From: Leishmania infantum JPCM5
Taxonomy: Eukaryota > Euglenozoa > Kinetoplastea > Trypanosomatida > Trypanosomatidae
Length of the DNA: 64,000 bases
Assembly (NCBI RefSeq): GCF_000002875.2
Contig: NC_009402.2
Span: forward strand, 363,403-427,402
Direction of reading: 5' to 3'
This document shows, one piece after another, positions 29,848 to 40,360 of this stretch. The notes below the pieces were generated by a model. That model ran no database searches and was not told where the DNA came from. It saw nothing but the letters and a program-made list of their open reading frames with translations. Position 1 is the first letter of the stretch; the number at the start of each line of letters is the position of its first letter. The position numbers and the translations under genes are program-made.

Positions 29848-31965
29848 GTGATGCGGCGCCGCGAGCCCCTCTTCGTTTTGATTGATTTCGCTCTCTATTC
29901 CTCCGGAATGGCCGTTCTCCGATGCAGAGTTGTCACCGCGGCGAGCCGCCTCCTGGCCTTCGTGCTGGCGCCCTACGCCGAACCCTCGTTCAATCTTCTA
30001 GACTACTTGGGTACGTGCACTGACACGGCGCTCGTCCTCTGCGTCGCCGTCGCACGACTCCTTCTCCTCTGCCTCATGTGGTTCAGCCGCGCTGTCGCTC
30101 CGATCGCCTTTGGCGCTCCAGGGGGCACATTCGTCTTCGACACGGGTGAGGAGCTCTACGACGACGCACGCTTCTCGATGGTGCGCAACTGGGACGGCGT
30201 GCACATGTTCTTCATTGCCCAATACGGGTATCTGTATGAGAGCCAAATCGTCTTCTTTCCTGGTTTACCGACGCTGATCCGCGGCCTGGAGCACATCACG
30301 CGGCGACTCGTCCCAGTTCTGCACCGAGTTGCACCAGTTGCCTTCTATGTGTGCCTGATGAACACAGCTGCCTCCTGCCTTGCCGGCGTGGTGCTACGAC
30401 GTCTCACCATCCTGACATTTCTAGGGCCCGAAGCGGTGCGATGCACCTGCCGGTGGCGCCCGTCCAAGCTGTCTCCGTCGACCCCTGAGTTGGAGAAGCC
30501 GAGAAAGTATCCTAAGGCGCAACTCGACATGGCAACGGAGAGGACAATGCAGAGCACGACAGAGGCGACCGTCTGCTACCGCCTTATGTGTAGAATGACC
30601 GGCACGGTCCTGGATGCGCCTGACATCAACGCCCCGCTCCCCGCAACCGTGGCGGAGGCGAAGGCAGGCGCGCTGCTCCGTCGCCGCGTGGTGGGCGGGG
30701 CAGCGCTGGTGTGGATCATCACACCCGCCATGGTGTTTGCCGTCGCCGTGTACACGGAGAGCCTATTTTCGTTAGCCACAATACTAGGCGTGTACTTTCT
30801 CGCGTGGCATGAGCCGCTGCCGCAGGCTGTGCAGCTGCGTATAGCGTCGTATCTGGCGAGCGCCACGCCGCCTGGCTCAGGTGCAAGAGCAGCAGAAAAA
30901 GCATCGGCACCAGCACGACTTGTCCCCCCTGCCCCTCTCGTTCAGCAGTGGCCCTTGGCGGCAAACGACGTCGGCGACGGTGCCGCGGCACGCAGCCGCA
31001 TCCCCGGGATTGCCTCACTCCTGCCGAGCATCACCCCTGGAGCGTCCAGGGCGATCACGGTGAAGTGGGAGCAGCGCTTCCTCAGCAGCACAGAGGTGGC
31101 GGCGGTGTTGCTGTTCACGCTGGCCGGCACCTTTCGCTCCAACGCATTCACCTGCGCTGGATTTCTTATCTTTCCCCTCTGTGTGCAGGTGGCGCTGCCG
31201 GCGGTGTACAAGGCGCAGGCTTCCGCGGTGCTGGCTGGAGTGTCAGCGCGTGCGGTCATGTCCGCGGCCGCAAAGCGTGGCGGCGCAAGGGAGAGTGGGG
31301 CAGCCCTTGTTGTGCGCTGCCCCACTCTCCGCCCGCCTCTGCAGCGCATGCCGCACCCGCTTCGCATGTGCATGGTGGCGCTGGAGTGCATCTGTGTGGC
31401 GCTGCCATACCTTGTCATGAACTACGTGGGATATCGGCGCTTTGTGCTGCAGACGTGGGACGCCGCCGCCAAGAAAACGGTGGGCCACGCCTTCTGGCGG
31501 CTGTACCCCATGCTGCAGAAGAAGTACTGGGGCGTGAGCCTCTTCTCCGCCTACACGTTCACCAACTCCCCCAACGTGGTGTTGGCGCTCCCAGTGGCGG
31601 TGCTAACCGTATGGTGCCTCCACGCCCACTACTTGGCGCCAGCATGGGCAAACCTCAGAGCCGCGACGGCGGCCGCTGCCGGAGCACGGCGCACGAGGTG
31701 GCAGCATTTGTGGATTGCCGCCATGCCGCTGGTGAGCTCCTCGAACGTGATGCACCTTATCGGGCTATTGGCACTAGCCCTGACAGTCATGCACGTGCAG
31801 GTGACGAATCGCTTTGTCGCGACAAGCCCGGCGCTGTACTGGCTGCTTGGCATGCAGCTTGCATCGAGGCCGACGAGCCGCGCTAGCAGGCTCACCCTGC
31901 TGTGGTGCATTCTGTGGGGCATGGCTGGCGGTATTCTCTTTCCGAATCACCTTCCCTGGACGTGA
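29848..31965 (+). CDS. PIGV: GPI mannosyltransferase 2 (PIG-V/GPI18)
   Basis: 705 aa, multi-pass ER membrane protein. PIG-V adds the second mannose (alpha-1,6) to the GPI precursor in the ER lumen, using dolichol-phosphate-mannose. The first lumenal loop carries the catalytic-type signature RNWDGVHMFFIAQYGYLYE (113-131; W115, D116, H119) followed by FFPGLP (136 onward), matching the WDA-HFL-IAE-GYLYE and FFPGFP of human PIG-V. Later family marks are an FRSNAF segment (compare GVRSNG), a KYWGVSLFSAYTF-NSPN segment (compare YWNVGFLKYYELKQVPN), MHVQVTNRFVATSPALYW (compare MHVQVLTRFLGSSTPIMYW), and the terminal NHLPWT (compare NFLPWT). About ten hydrophobic segments are visible. Length exceeds the usual 490 aa because of hydrophilic loops near 205-235 and 330-390. 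GPI anchors are central to the surface coat of these parasites. A second possible ATG is 20 codons downstream. Confidence 0.95.
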   Translation: MMRRREPLFVLIDFALYSSGMAVLRCRVVTAASRLLAFVLAPYAEPSFNLLDYLGTCTDTALVLCVAVARLLLLCLMWFSRAVAPIAFGAPGGTFVFDTGEELYDDARFSMVRNWDGVHMFFIAQYGYLYESQIVFFPGLPTLIRGLEHITRRLVPVLHRVAPVAFYVCLMNTAASCLAGVVLRRLTILTFLGPEAVRCTCRWRPSKLSPSTPELEKPRKYPKAQLDMATERTMQSTTEATVCYRLMCRMTGTVLDAPDINAPLPATVAEAKAGALLRRRVVGGAALVWIITPAMVFAVAVYTESLFSLATILGVYFLAWHEPLPQAVQLRIASYLASATPPGSGARAAEKASAPARLVPPAPLVQQWPLAANDVGDGAAARSRIPGIASLLPSITPGASRAITVKWEQRFLSSTEVAAVLLFTLAGTFRSNAFTCAGFLIFPLCVQVALPAVYKAQASAVLAGVSARAVMSAAAKRGGARESGAALVVRCPTLRPPLQRMPHPLRMCMVALECICVALPYLVMNYVGYRRFVLQTWDAAAKKTVGHAFWRLYPMLQKKYWGVSLFSAYTFTNSPNVVLALPVAVLTVWCLHAHYLAPAWANLRAATAAAAGARRTRWQHLWIAAMPLVSSSNVMHLIGLLALALTVMHVQVTNRFVATSPALYWLLGMQLASRPTSRASRLTLLWCILWGMAGGILFPNHLPWT

Positions 31966-32919
31966 AGAAGGCACACGTGACACGCACTCGCACGGGGACT
32001 CGTTTTGGCTTCTGCCGTGCTTTCGAGTCCGCGGGGGTGAGGCAAGGAAAGGGCGGGGGTCGCTTTCTCTGAGAGAGGGCGAAGAGAGAAGGGCGTGCTC
32101 CTCCTGCTCTGCCCCTAGGCGCTGGCCCTGTGCGTGCGTGCGCTGGAGGTAGCAGCGGGCGGGGGGGGGGGGGAAGAACTGCAGAGACGCGCAAGTTTTG
32201 AATGCTGGAGAAGACAGCGATAGAAAAGAGCCAGAGCATCATTACGCATGCGTGCATGAGTGAGGACACAAGAGAGGATGCGCAAGTGGAACAGGTTGTG
32301 GAGAGTTGTGCTGTCGAATCTGCTTTGCTCGCTGAGGAGGCGGCGCGCACGCGCCGATGTATGGCGGAGGCACAAAAGGAGAAAAAGCGCCTCGTCCAGC
32401 ATCTTCCTGTGCGTCGCTCTACGCCTTGCACATTCCGCTTTGGCGGGTGCTTGCGTCTCTGTGCATGGGTGTGCTCCTCTTGGATAACCCGCACTGCCGC
32501 CACTGAAGCGGCGCTCGTGGTGAGAGAGGGAGACACCGTGCGTGGACGAGTTGGGACTCGCTTTGGTTCTCTCTCCCTCCTCGTGTGTGTGTGTGTCTCG
32601 GTGTCCGTGTGCGCTATCTTCGTGGAGCTTTCGCGCACAACACCCACTCACTCGCCTCCTCTACTCTCCACTCTTCCTCTCCTCCCCCCCCCACCCGTCT
32701 TCTCTTTTCTCACCTTCTCTCTCTCCTCCTTCTCACCTCTATCCGCTCTCTGGTGTGCGTCCTCCTCACAATGCTGCTGCGTCTTGTCGCTGCTTCCACC
32801 CTTCTTTATTCAGGCCCCCCTCCCCTCCCTCCTCCACTGCCTCGCCATCAATCACATCTCGCGCTCAAAAGCGATCACCGCACACGCCATACAAGCGCGC
32901 ATGCAGCGCGACACATACA

Positions 32920-32953
<34 letters not shown>

Positions 32954-33376
32954 TCCTTCACCGCTCTCCTCCACCGTAAGCATCACTTGCGCTCGCTTCG
33001 CTGCCCGCCACCGCTGTGTCCGCCATCTGTCTCACAGGTGCGCACGCGCACACGCCCTCTCTCTATATCTGTGGAGAGGGAGAGGGATTCACTCTTTAAC
33101 GCATGTACGCCATCATCACCACACATCCTACCCGCCTCTCTCTTGACGACTGATGGCTGGCCGCTGTCGTCATCGTCGCTGACTATCGTTGTATTCGTCG
33201 CTCGGCTCTTGCGCTCTGCCGCTATTTTGGCAAGCTCGGGCACATACGCGCACAGCACAACCTTCACCCCTGTCTGTCTCGCTGTCGCCAGCGAACGCTT
33301 AGGTGGCATCGTGCACCCGCTCCTTCTCTTCCCTCCCTGTCGTGTTAATGTGTTATGCCTCTGCCCCCGCCTCAGC
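31966..33376 (+). other. Intergenic between PIGV and IQ-like gene, with G13 and CA14 runs
   Basis: 1.4 kb without a gene. It contains a run of 13 G (32161-32173), dense pyrimidine tracts (about 32640-32760 and 32800-32850), and a 14-unit AC microsatellite (about 32923-32950). The next frame remains open through the second half, but the translation is plainly simple-sequence. Confidence 0.55.
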
Positions 33377-36300
33377 ATGAAGGACGACATCAGAAAGCGG
33401 CGCGTCACGCTCCCCTCAAAGCGAAGGCGCCACGTCAGTGTGGCGTGCAGCACGAGCACGCCCGCTCCAACCAAGAGCACTCGATCCCATACATCAAACC
33501 TGAAGAGGGGCCCCACCTCCACTACGGACACTTTCACACCGCGGAGGAAGAGTGGAAGCCGCAAGCGCCCACACAGTGGCAGTGCGACATTGAGTGGAGG
33601 AGAACCGGCAGCACAGCCGCCGAGCGCCCGAAGGGCTCGTGGCGCCCCCGTCGCGACAACCGGCGCTTCTGAGGGCATCGAGACTGTGGATGTCGCGTCT
33701 GTGACCAGATACTGGAGCAGCGACTGTCGCCGCATTCCGAGTGCGAGCAGGATCGACTCGGCCTTGATGGCAGCTGCAAGAGGGAGCAGTAACCGAAGCT
33801 TCAGCTCAAGCAGCTCTGCCACGTCGGCCCCTCTGCTGACTTCTGCGGGGAATTCGGCCAGCAACAGCTGCTCCGTGATCAGCAGACGAAGAGAGGACCC
33901 CTCGCCAGGCTCTCCTCGGGTCTCCCCTGGGCCACTCCCAGCTGCCGCCAGCGCCCTCGCCTCCGTCGATGGCAAAGTGGCGCAGCTCTGCCGCACCCCC
34001 GTCACTGCCTCTCCCCCCGCCGCCCCCCTGCATGCTGCCTTCACCACGCCGCATTTTAGCGGGCACACACGCGGCTCCGGCAGCGCACCTGGTGGCGTAG
34101 GCTCGAAGGGCCCGCCACCCCGCCACATTAGTAGCCCAGGCAGTGGCAACTTGGATACGGACGCCCCCTCCTCCTCCTCCTTCCGCGCTATTCAAAACCC
34201 GACGAGCGCGCGGGCGGCGACGCGGGTGCCCTCCCCGTTGCCGGTGATACAGCAGCGCGGCGGCGAGATGCGACGGCGTCTATCTTTCGTGCCGGAATCG
34301 CCAGCTGGTGCGTCGCGGGGCCTCGACACGCCTGGTGTCGTCAACGACGCAGACCCCGCTCAGCCATCGCCAGCCTCGGGAGTTTCATCCACGAGCTTCC
34401 CGCTGGTCGACACGCGGTACATGCAGCCACCTCCTGCGGCCCAGCCGCCCCTGCACGCGCTCGCTGCCGCAGCTTCGATGCCAGAACTCGACATGCCGTC
34501 GGTGAAGACGGTGTCCACCGCATGCCAGCCGTTGCCGCCACCGCCACTGGTACATCAGCGACGGCAGTCTATGCCGGCACTCGAAGACGGCCAGCGTGGG
34601 GCCTGGGCTGTCAAAGGCAACTTGGCGCCTGCGGGCTCCCCGCTCTCCTTCGGTGCGAGAAGCTCGTCCCTCATGAGCGCCTCGCGGCCGTCGAGCAGGA
34701 GCGACCGCCGCAGTCCCAGAGAACGCAGCGACGGCGGCCATCGCGCGGTGGTCTTCCGGTTTTCTAAAGCAGAACAAGAGGAGGGTGCGGCAATGACGAC
34801 CCCGCAGCGAGAGCAGCAGGAGAGCGGAGAAGGCGACTCCACACCCCAAAGCAGACAGCTGCTCGGGCAGCGCGACCACTCGATCAGCAACTCGATGTGC
34901 TCCCTCTCCATAGCCTCGGCAGCAACGTCGATGGTGGACAAGCTGCCCCCTCCACCGCCTCCGCCGCCGGCGCCGCTGTCGATTGGGAGAGGAGTTAAGA
35001 CCGGTGGGGGAACACCGCCGCCGCAGCCCCCTCGCGTAAGTGTTCCCACGAGTCAACTTCTCCATCAATTCGACGGTTCAGAAAGTCGCGTGCGCGCGCC
35101 GTCTGGGGTTCACGGAAGAGACTACGTCGGGAACGACAGCGCTGGCGGCAGCGTCCTTGACGCGAGCATCGCCAGCAGTCCTCGCAGCAGCCCCGCCTCT
35201 TCCTCATGGCGGGAGAGCACTGGCCACGTAAAGCCCTTCTTGTTGTCGCCTGTGACGAGTCCGCCCAGATCCCTAACCAGCAGCATCCTCGCCCCCTCTG
35301 CGGCCGTGCCAAGCACCAGCGAGGACAGTGCAATTGTCTCCGACGCGAATGGGCTGCCGTCCTACTCTGGCGCGCGCCATAGCGGGGCGGCGTCACAAGC
35401 GCAGCCGTCGCACTACCCCTCAAGCGCCACCTCCCTCCACAGCGCACTGGTGAACGTGCAAAGCATGGACAGCGCCGACGGCGTGGAGGAGGAGGAGAAG
35501 GGCACGCTTGGACTCCGTCAAGCAGTGGCGCCGCCGCTCTTGCTGCCGACTCGTTTCTCCGCGTCAGCATTGGTGTCCGCCAGTGCGGCAGCATCGTCGG
35601 GCGTGAAAAACGACGCGCTCGACGCTGGCGTCGATAAGCGGGCAGACGCCGAGCCAATTGCCATCGATGGCGCCGCCGATATCGTGGGTGAGTCAGCGCA
35701 GTCCTCCGAATCGTCGACGCCGCGACCGCAACCGTCCTCCATGGCCGTCAAGACTACCCAAGGCGCAGGCAAGTCCGATAGCGACAAGGACCACACCTCC
35801 AAGCCCAGCAGCGGCGGTGCCTCTGGCAAGGGCAAAGCACAGATTGCGGCAACCATCCTGCAGGCGCCGTTGCTCGTGAGCAGTGAAATCTCCTCTCACA
35901 CCCGCCTTTCGAAGGCACAGGCGCTCTCGCCTCGTCAGCAGGAGCTGGCGCAGTCGTTTCGCAATCGCATCCAAGTGGGCGTACACCCTCCCCGTCGTCA
36001 GCGGTCAGCTCAGCTCGTGACCTCAGCTTCGCGCGACCGGCGTCGCAGCATCGGCGGCAGCACCGCCAACAGTGACACGAGCCGCTGCTTCGGTGCAGGG
36101 CGAAGCGGCAGCGCCAGGCGACGAGAGAGTAGCTTACGGCGCACGAAAGGCCAGTCGATACAGCAGCCTGTCGCCGCGCTGTCCTTCATCGCAGTTTCCG
36201 TGGTTGCCGTCGCGTATGCGAAGCTCCTCAGGCCTGTGCATGCCTTTCGCGTGCGTCGTCGTTTCGATGAGGTGATAGCGCCTGCCGCCGCGTACCGCAT

Positions 36301-39300
36301 CCAGTGCAAGTGGCGGCGGCGCCTGCAGCTGCGCAGGGTGGAGCAGAAGACGGCCGTGCAGCTGCTCGTGCCGTGGATGCGGTTCCGGCTGCAGCGCTTG
36401 CGCCGCGCCAAGGATACAAGTGCGCGTCTGCTACAGCGCGTGTTTCGCGGCGAGGTAGTGCGCTCCCTTCACCGATACTTGTATGAGCAGATAAAGCGCA
36501 ATCACGCTCTCGACGTCATTCGCCGCTACGTGCAGCGCTGGGAAGCACAGAATCTCTACCTTAGACTGCAGATGCAGCGCGATGAGCGGGCCATCGTGGT
36601 GAGTCAGTGCGTCCAAGGGTCCCTGCAGCTGCTTCGGGCAGAGCAAGTCGAGTGGAACGCCATCGTGCAGGACGGCGCCGAGACACTGCAGAACAGGCCG
36701 TGCGTGCGTACGCAGGACTGGGTGGAAGGCGTGGCCGCGCTGACGGGGGTTGTGCTCGACCCGCGCGCGTCGAACCGCATCCGCTCACCAGAGGCGAGTC
36801 CAGTGGTGTCGACCAGGGCAGGGCCGACATCTACGGCGCAGCCACGCGAGTGTCTTGCTGCGTTTGCGCGGCTGGAGCATCAAATGTTCCGGTTCCGTGG
36901 CATCAAGGACGATAAGACGGCGAGCAGTAGCGACGGCTCCGTGGCGGCGCACGATGACGACGACCACTCGTACACTGCGGCGTCGACGGCGGGCGACGGC
37001 GCATCTGACTCGCCGACACCATCGGGTTCGCTGGCCACGGAGGACGACTTGGTTACCGCTTACCTACAGCTTCTTTGCCGCACCGAGGCCGCGGAGCGGG
37101 TGGCGCTGGAGCGTCGGTTGCTGGACGAGCGCCAAGAGCTCCTGCGCGAGCCGCTGCTGCGGTGCAAGGCTATCTTCTACGCCACCGCGATGCGGGTTCC
37201 ACCACTTTTCTCGCCTCTGCTGCTGAGCATGCCATCTGATTTACTGCTGCTCCAGGCCGCTCGTCTCTTCAAAGCGGAGCGAGAGGCGCGATGCGAGATC
37301 ATTCAGCTGTACGAGTCGATGCCGCTCGCGTGTCTACGCCGGCCCATGCTGAGCCCCGCCGCGAAGGCTCGCCACAGCGAGCTCGTGCGGCTCTTGAACG
37401 GCGTGGACGACCCGTGGAGTGACGCGGAGCGTAGCGAGCGACGCTTTTACTGCGAGACCGTCGCCTACAAGCACCTTGCCAGCAGCACGAGCAAGCCGGA
37501 GGGCAGCGACTCCCTCTCCCACACACCACAGCCGTCGTCGATCCCGCTCGGTGCCGACGACGCCGACAACGTTCCCTGCCCTCGCTTGGCGGGCCCGTCG
37601 CACGGGGCGACGCACACCAACGGTGATGACTCTGTGCCACCACTGCGGCCCCTACCGCGCCCAACCTCCTACGGCACTCCGAGCGGACTGCGAGTCTGCA
37701 TGAGTGTCACACCACGCATACACTATTACGCCAACTCTCTCGTCACGGCATCTCTGCCGGCGCACGAGACGCTCCTCTTGCCACCCTCCAACAACTTCGC
37801 GACCTCATTGGCGCCAGAGGGCGGCGGTGCCGCGGCGACGGACAAGGACGACCGTCACGCGAACAGCTTTCGGGCCAGCGGGCACCGCGAGAGAAGCGAA
37901 GCGCAAAGCAAGACAGCGATCCCGTCGCCGCACCGCCGCCCACGCGGACCGCCGCTGCCGCTGCTGCGAAAACTGCTGCAAACTCCCGCCCGCGCACGCA
38001 GCAGCGCCTCGCGTCCGTCATTCCGGCGAGTCCCGGCCACCCCTGCGCATCTTCTCAAGAATAGAGAGGGAGCTAGTGGGCCGTGGCCACCCCTGCTGAG
38101 CACCTACCCGAACACCACGCACTTCTGGCTTGTCGGTATCTGGAGGCCGTCGACGGAGCAAGAGGGAAGAGATGCAGAGGTTGGTACTGCGGGGACTTCT
38201 CAGCGCTCTGCCAACGACGTCTCGCAAGACGCTGACGCAGGAGTCGCGTCGCGGCTGCCCTCCCCTGCCATCGCGGAGCGGGGGCGCTGTACCACCACGG
38301 CACACGCCACATCGGCGGCGCCGCTACTCCGCGCAAGCTTCGTGGGGCGCACTCCCACAGCCCAACCTGTCGGCGCGCCCGATCCGGGATTCATTCCCTT
38401 GACTACAACAGTAGGGTCGATGCCCAAGACGCGGTGCTCCACCGCAGCGCCGCGAAAGCCCCTGACACCGCCTTCGATGTTGCAGGAGCTTCCGCTGTGC
38501 CGGCGCCAACACAACGATACCCCCATCTCGGCGCGAGTTGACAAGGACACCTCCGGTGATGCCGCGTTGCTCAGCGCCCCAACACCCAACTTCTCCAGCG
38601 CTTCTGTTGCGATTGCGCTTCCGATTTCCACCACAGCCGCCTCAACGGCAGCGGAGGCCGCCAATCACCGCAGAGCGGCACGGCGATCTTCCGACTGCAA
38701 GCACTCTCTCCTCTACATACCCCTCTCCATGCGAAGCGAGGTGCACGATGGCGACGTCGAGGTGGCCGGTGCTGAAGCGGATGCTGAGCTGCACCAAGGG
38801 CAGCAGCAGCAGCCGTCCACAACCTCAGCAGCATCGGCAGCACAGGCTTCCACGCCGTTAGCGGCTTGCCGAGTCGAGGCAGTCGACTTTCCGCGGGCCC
38901 CGGCACTTTCCTCGTCTGCATCGGCTGTGGCAGAGAGGAGAGCCGACGGCTGGAACCGGTTTCCCCTCGCCCCGCAGCGGCTCCGCCCACCCACGCCACC
39001 GCCGCGTCAATGCCATACCGCGCAGTCCGCGGCTCATATGGGCGAAGCGCCGGAGAGAAGTGCTGCGCGCAGCATCGTCGCTGCCAACCCTGCCGATCGC
39101 GCTGGCCACCTTGTCTCGCACAACGGCCCTGCCTCTGCAGCGTCTTTGCTCAGCCTCCATACCCATGGACCTCACCACTGGGCTGCAGTCCACAGCGACG
39201 GCAGGAAAACCAATGCAATGGACGTGAAGAGCAGCGGAATTAGTAGCAGTGATGCTAACCGGGCCATGACGCCGGCCGTCAAGGCGCTGCTAGCACCAGC

Positions 39301-39361
39301 GGCTCCCGTTGCCGCCGCCGTCGCGGCCGAAACGCAACCTCTGTCGCTCTCCCAGGGATGA
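33377..39361 (+). CDS. Large low-complexity protein with central IQ-like basic helical region
   Basis: 1994 aa from the chosen ATG (MKDDIRKRRVTLPSKRRRH). I do not recognise an orthologue. The first 900 residues are Ser/Pro/Ala-rich and probably disordered, with a polyproline run near residue 525. Residues about 935-1095 are the only clearly ordered-looking part: a hydrophobic stretch (SFIAVSVVAVAYAKLL) and then basic helices with IQ-like spacing, such as AAYRIQCKWRRRLQLRR, SARLLQRVFRGEVVRSLHR and ALDVIRRYVQRW. IQ motifs bind calmodulin or myosin-type light chains. A second helical segment (residues about 1215-1370, LCRTEAAERVALERRLLDER onward) follows. The rest is disordered. A flagellar or cytoskeletal calmodulin-binding scaffold is possible. 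The chosen ATG is the first after the pyrimidine- and CA-rich spacer; 264 codons of open but UTR-like sequence lie upstream. Confidence 0.68.
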   Translation: MKDDIRKRRVTLPSKRRRHVSVACSTSTPAPTKSTRSHTSNLKRGPTSTTDTFTPRRKSGSRKRPHSGSATLSGGEPAAQPPSARRARGAPVATTGASEGIETVDVASVTRYWSSDCRRIPSASRIDSALMAAARGSSNRSFSSSSSATSAPLLTSAGNSASNSCSVISRRREDPSPGSPRVSPGPLPAAASALASVDGKVAQLCRTPVTASPPAAPLHAAFTTPHFSGHTRGSGSAPGGVGSKGPPPRHISSPGSGNLDTDAPSSSSFRAIQNPTSARAATRVPSPLPVIQQRGGEMRRRLSFVPESPAGASRGLDTPGVVNDADPAQPSPASGVSSTSFPLVDTRYMQPPPAAQPPLHALAAAASMPELDMPSVKTVSTACQPLPPPPLVHQRRQSMPALEDGQRGAWAVKGNLAPAGSPLSFGARSSSLMSASRPSSRSDRRSPRERSDGGHRAVVFRFSKAEQEEGAAMTTPQREQQESGEGDSTPQSRQLLGQRDHSISNSMCSLSIASAATSMVDKLPPPPPPPPAPLSIGRGVKTGGGTPPPQPPRVSVPTSQLLHQFDGSESRVRAPSGVHGRDYVGNDSAGGSVLDASIASSPRSSPASSSWRESTGHVKPFLLSPVTSPPRSLTSSILAPSAAVPSTSEDSAIVSDANGLPSYSGARHSGAASQAQPSHYPSSATSLHSALVNVQSMDSADGVEEEEKGTLGLRQAVAPPLLLPTRFSASALVSASAAASSGVKNDALDAGVDKRADAEPIAIDGAADIVGESAQSSESSTPRPQPSSMAVKTTQGAGKSDSDKDHTSKPSSGGASGKGKAQIAATILQAPLLVSSEISSHTRLSKAQALSPRQQELAQSFRNRIQVGVHPPRRQRSAQLVTSASRDRRRSIGGSTANSDTSRCFGAGRSGSARRRESSLRRTKGQSIQQPVAALSFIAVSVVAVAYAKLLRPVHAFRVRRRFDEVIAPAAAYRIQCKWRRRLQLRRVEQKTAVQLLVPWMRFRLQRLRRAKDTSARLLQRVFRGEVVRSLHRYLYEQIKRNHALDVIRRYVQRWEAQNLYLRLQMQRDERAIVVSQCVQGSLQLLRAEQVEWNAIVQDGAETLQNRPCVRTQDWVEGVAALTGVVLDPRASNRIRSPEASPVVSTRAGPTSTAQPRECLAAFARLEHQMFRFRGIKDDKTASSSDGSVAAHDDDDHSYTAASTAGDGASDSPTPSGSLATEDDLVTAYLQLLCRTEAAERVALERRLLDERQELLREPLLRCKAIFYATAMRVPPLFSPLLLSMPSDLLLLQAARLFKAEREARCEIIQLYESMPLACLRRPMLSPAAKARHSELVRLLNGVDDPWSDAERSERRFYCETVAYKHLASSTSKPEGSDSLSHTPQPSSIPLGADDADNVPCPRLAGPSHGATHTNGDDSVPPLRPLPRPTSYGTPSGLRVCMSVTPRIHYYANSLVTASLPAHETLLLPPSNNFATSLAPEGGGAAATDKDDRHANSFRASGHRERSEAQSKTAIPSPHRRPRGPPLPLLRKLLQTPARARSSASRPSFRRVPATPAHLLKNREGASGPWPPLLSTYPNTTHFWLVGIWRPSTEQEGRDAEVGTAGTSQRSANDVSQDADAGVASRLPSPAIAERGRCTTTAHATSAAPLLRASFVGRTPTAQPVGAPDPGFIPLTTTVGSMPKTRCSTAAPRKPLTPPSMLQELPLCRRQHNDTPISARVDKDTSGDAALLSAPTPNFSSASVAIALPISTTAASTAAEAANHRRAARRSSDCKHSLLYIPLSMRSEVHDGDVEVAGAEADAELHQGQQQQPSTTSAASAAQASTPLAACRVEAVDFPRAPALSSSASAVAERRADGWNRFPLAPQRLRPPTPPPRQCHTAQSAAHMGEAPERSAARSIVAANPADRAGHLVSHNGPASAASLLSLHTHGPHHWAAVHSDGRKTNAMDVKSSGISSSDANRAMTPAVKALLAPAAPVAAAVAAETQPLSLSQG

Positions 39362-40360
39362 GTGCGCACCGGTTACCTTTAGTGAAAGCAGTGACGCGTG
39401 CGCGAAGTGAGCCTGTACGTGTTCAGGCGTATGTAGATGTGCGTGTCTGTGGATTTTTGCTACAACTCGCGTGTAATCTAGAAGCGGGCCCGTCAGAGGT
39501 GGCAGACCTGCGCCCTCCCTTCTCTTTCTCGGCTGCTTCTCTCGACGCCCCTCACTACCGCGTGTGTGGACCTGGTTCTTGCCTTTTTTCCTGTTTTGTG
39601 CGTGTCCCTCTCCCTCCACTGACTGCAACCGCGTGGGTGTGCGTGCGTGCGCGTCTCTCCTGTGCGCCATCTTTTTGCCGATGTATCATAGAGGAAACAC
39701 TCCTCGCACCTGCACAGGGACTAGATTCACGGTGCGTATGTGTATGTGTATGTGTGTGTGTGTGTGTGTTGGTGTGCAGGAGGAAGATGAAAGACGTCGT
39801 GGGAAGCTTTATGCATTCCTTACACACGCAACGGTGAGAAACACACATGTGGGCACGCACGCGCACAGCCTTCGCGCCCCGCCACCTCGAAATGTATTCA
39901 CATATGTATCACTGGTGCCTCTACGTGTTTTATACACATGAGCACGCTACGCCTTTGTGTGTGTGTGTGTGTTTTCGCGCCTCACCAGCAATACCTGTGA
40001 CAAACGCCAACGCAACACTCGCCCCTCCTCCTCCGCCGTGTGTATGCAGGGAGGGGGGTGGGTGAAGGAAAGAAGGCCGCTGCGCACGCGTGCGTCTCTC
40101 CACCTCGTGTCCTTGGCGGCCCGCCCCTGTCTCTCCCTCCATCTCCCTCTCCCCGTCTGTCCAATGGCGGTGGTGAGCCTCTACCTACCTTCGGCCTGCT
40201 CGTCCTCTGAACATCCCCTCCTCACTCATAGCGCGCCTTCCCTCCCCCTACTCTCTCTCTTCCTACCCACATATGCACACATACCTATATATTTGTGTGT
40301 ACGCATATGCGTGTCCACACCAATCGCAGCAGACGACGCACAACGACTACCGAACGGAAA
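39362..40360 (+). other. Intergenic before small basic coiled-coil gene
   Basis: No gene. TG microsatellites at about 39738-39770 and 39955-39972, and pyrimidine tracts at about 40125-40160 and 40225-40265. The latter is the likely trans-splicing signal. Confidence 0.55.

Noticed and set aside
32585..33376. A 264-residue N-terminal extension of the IQ-like protein
   Set aside because: It is translated from pyrimidine tracts and a CA microsatellite; real coding composition begins at 33377.
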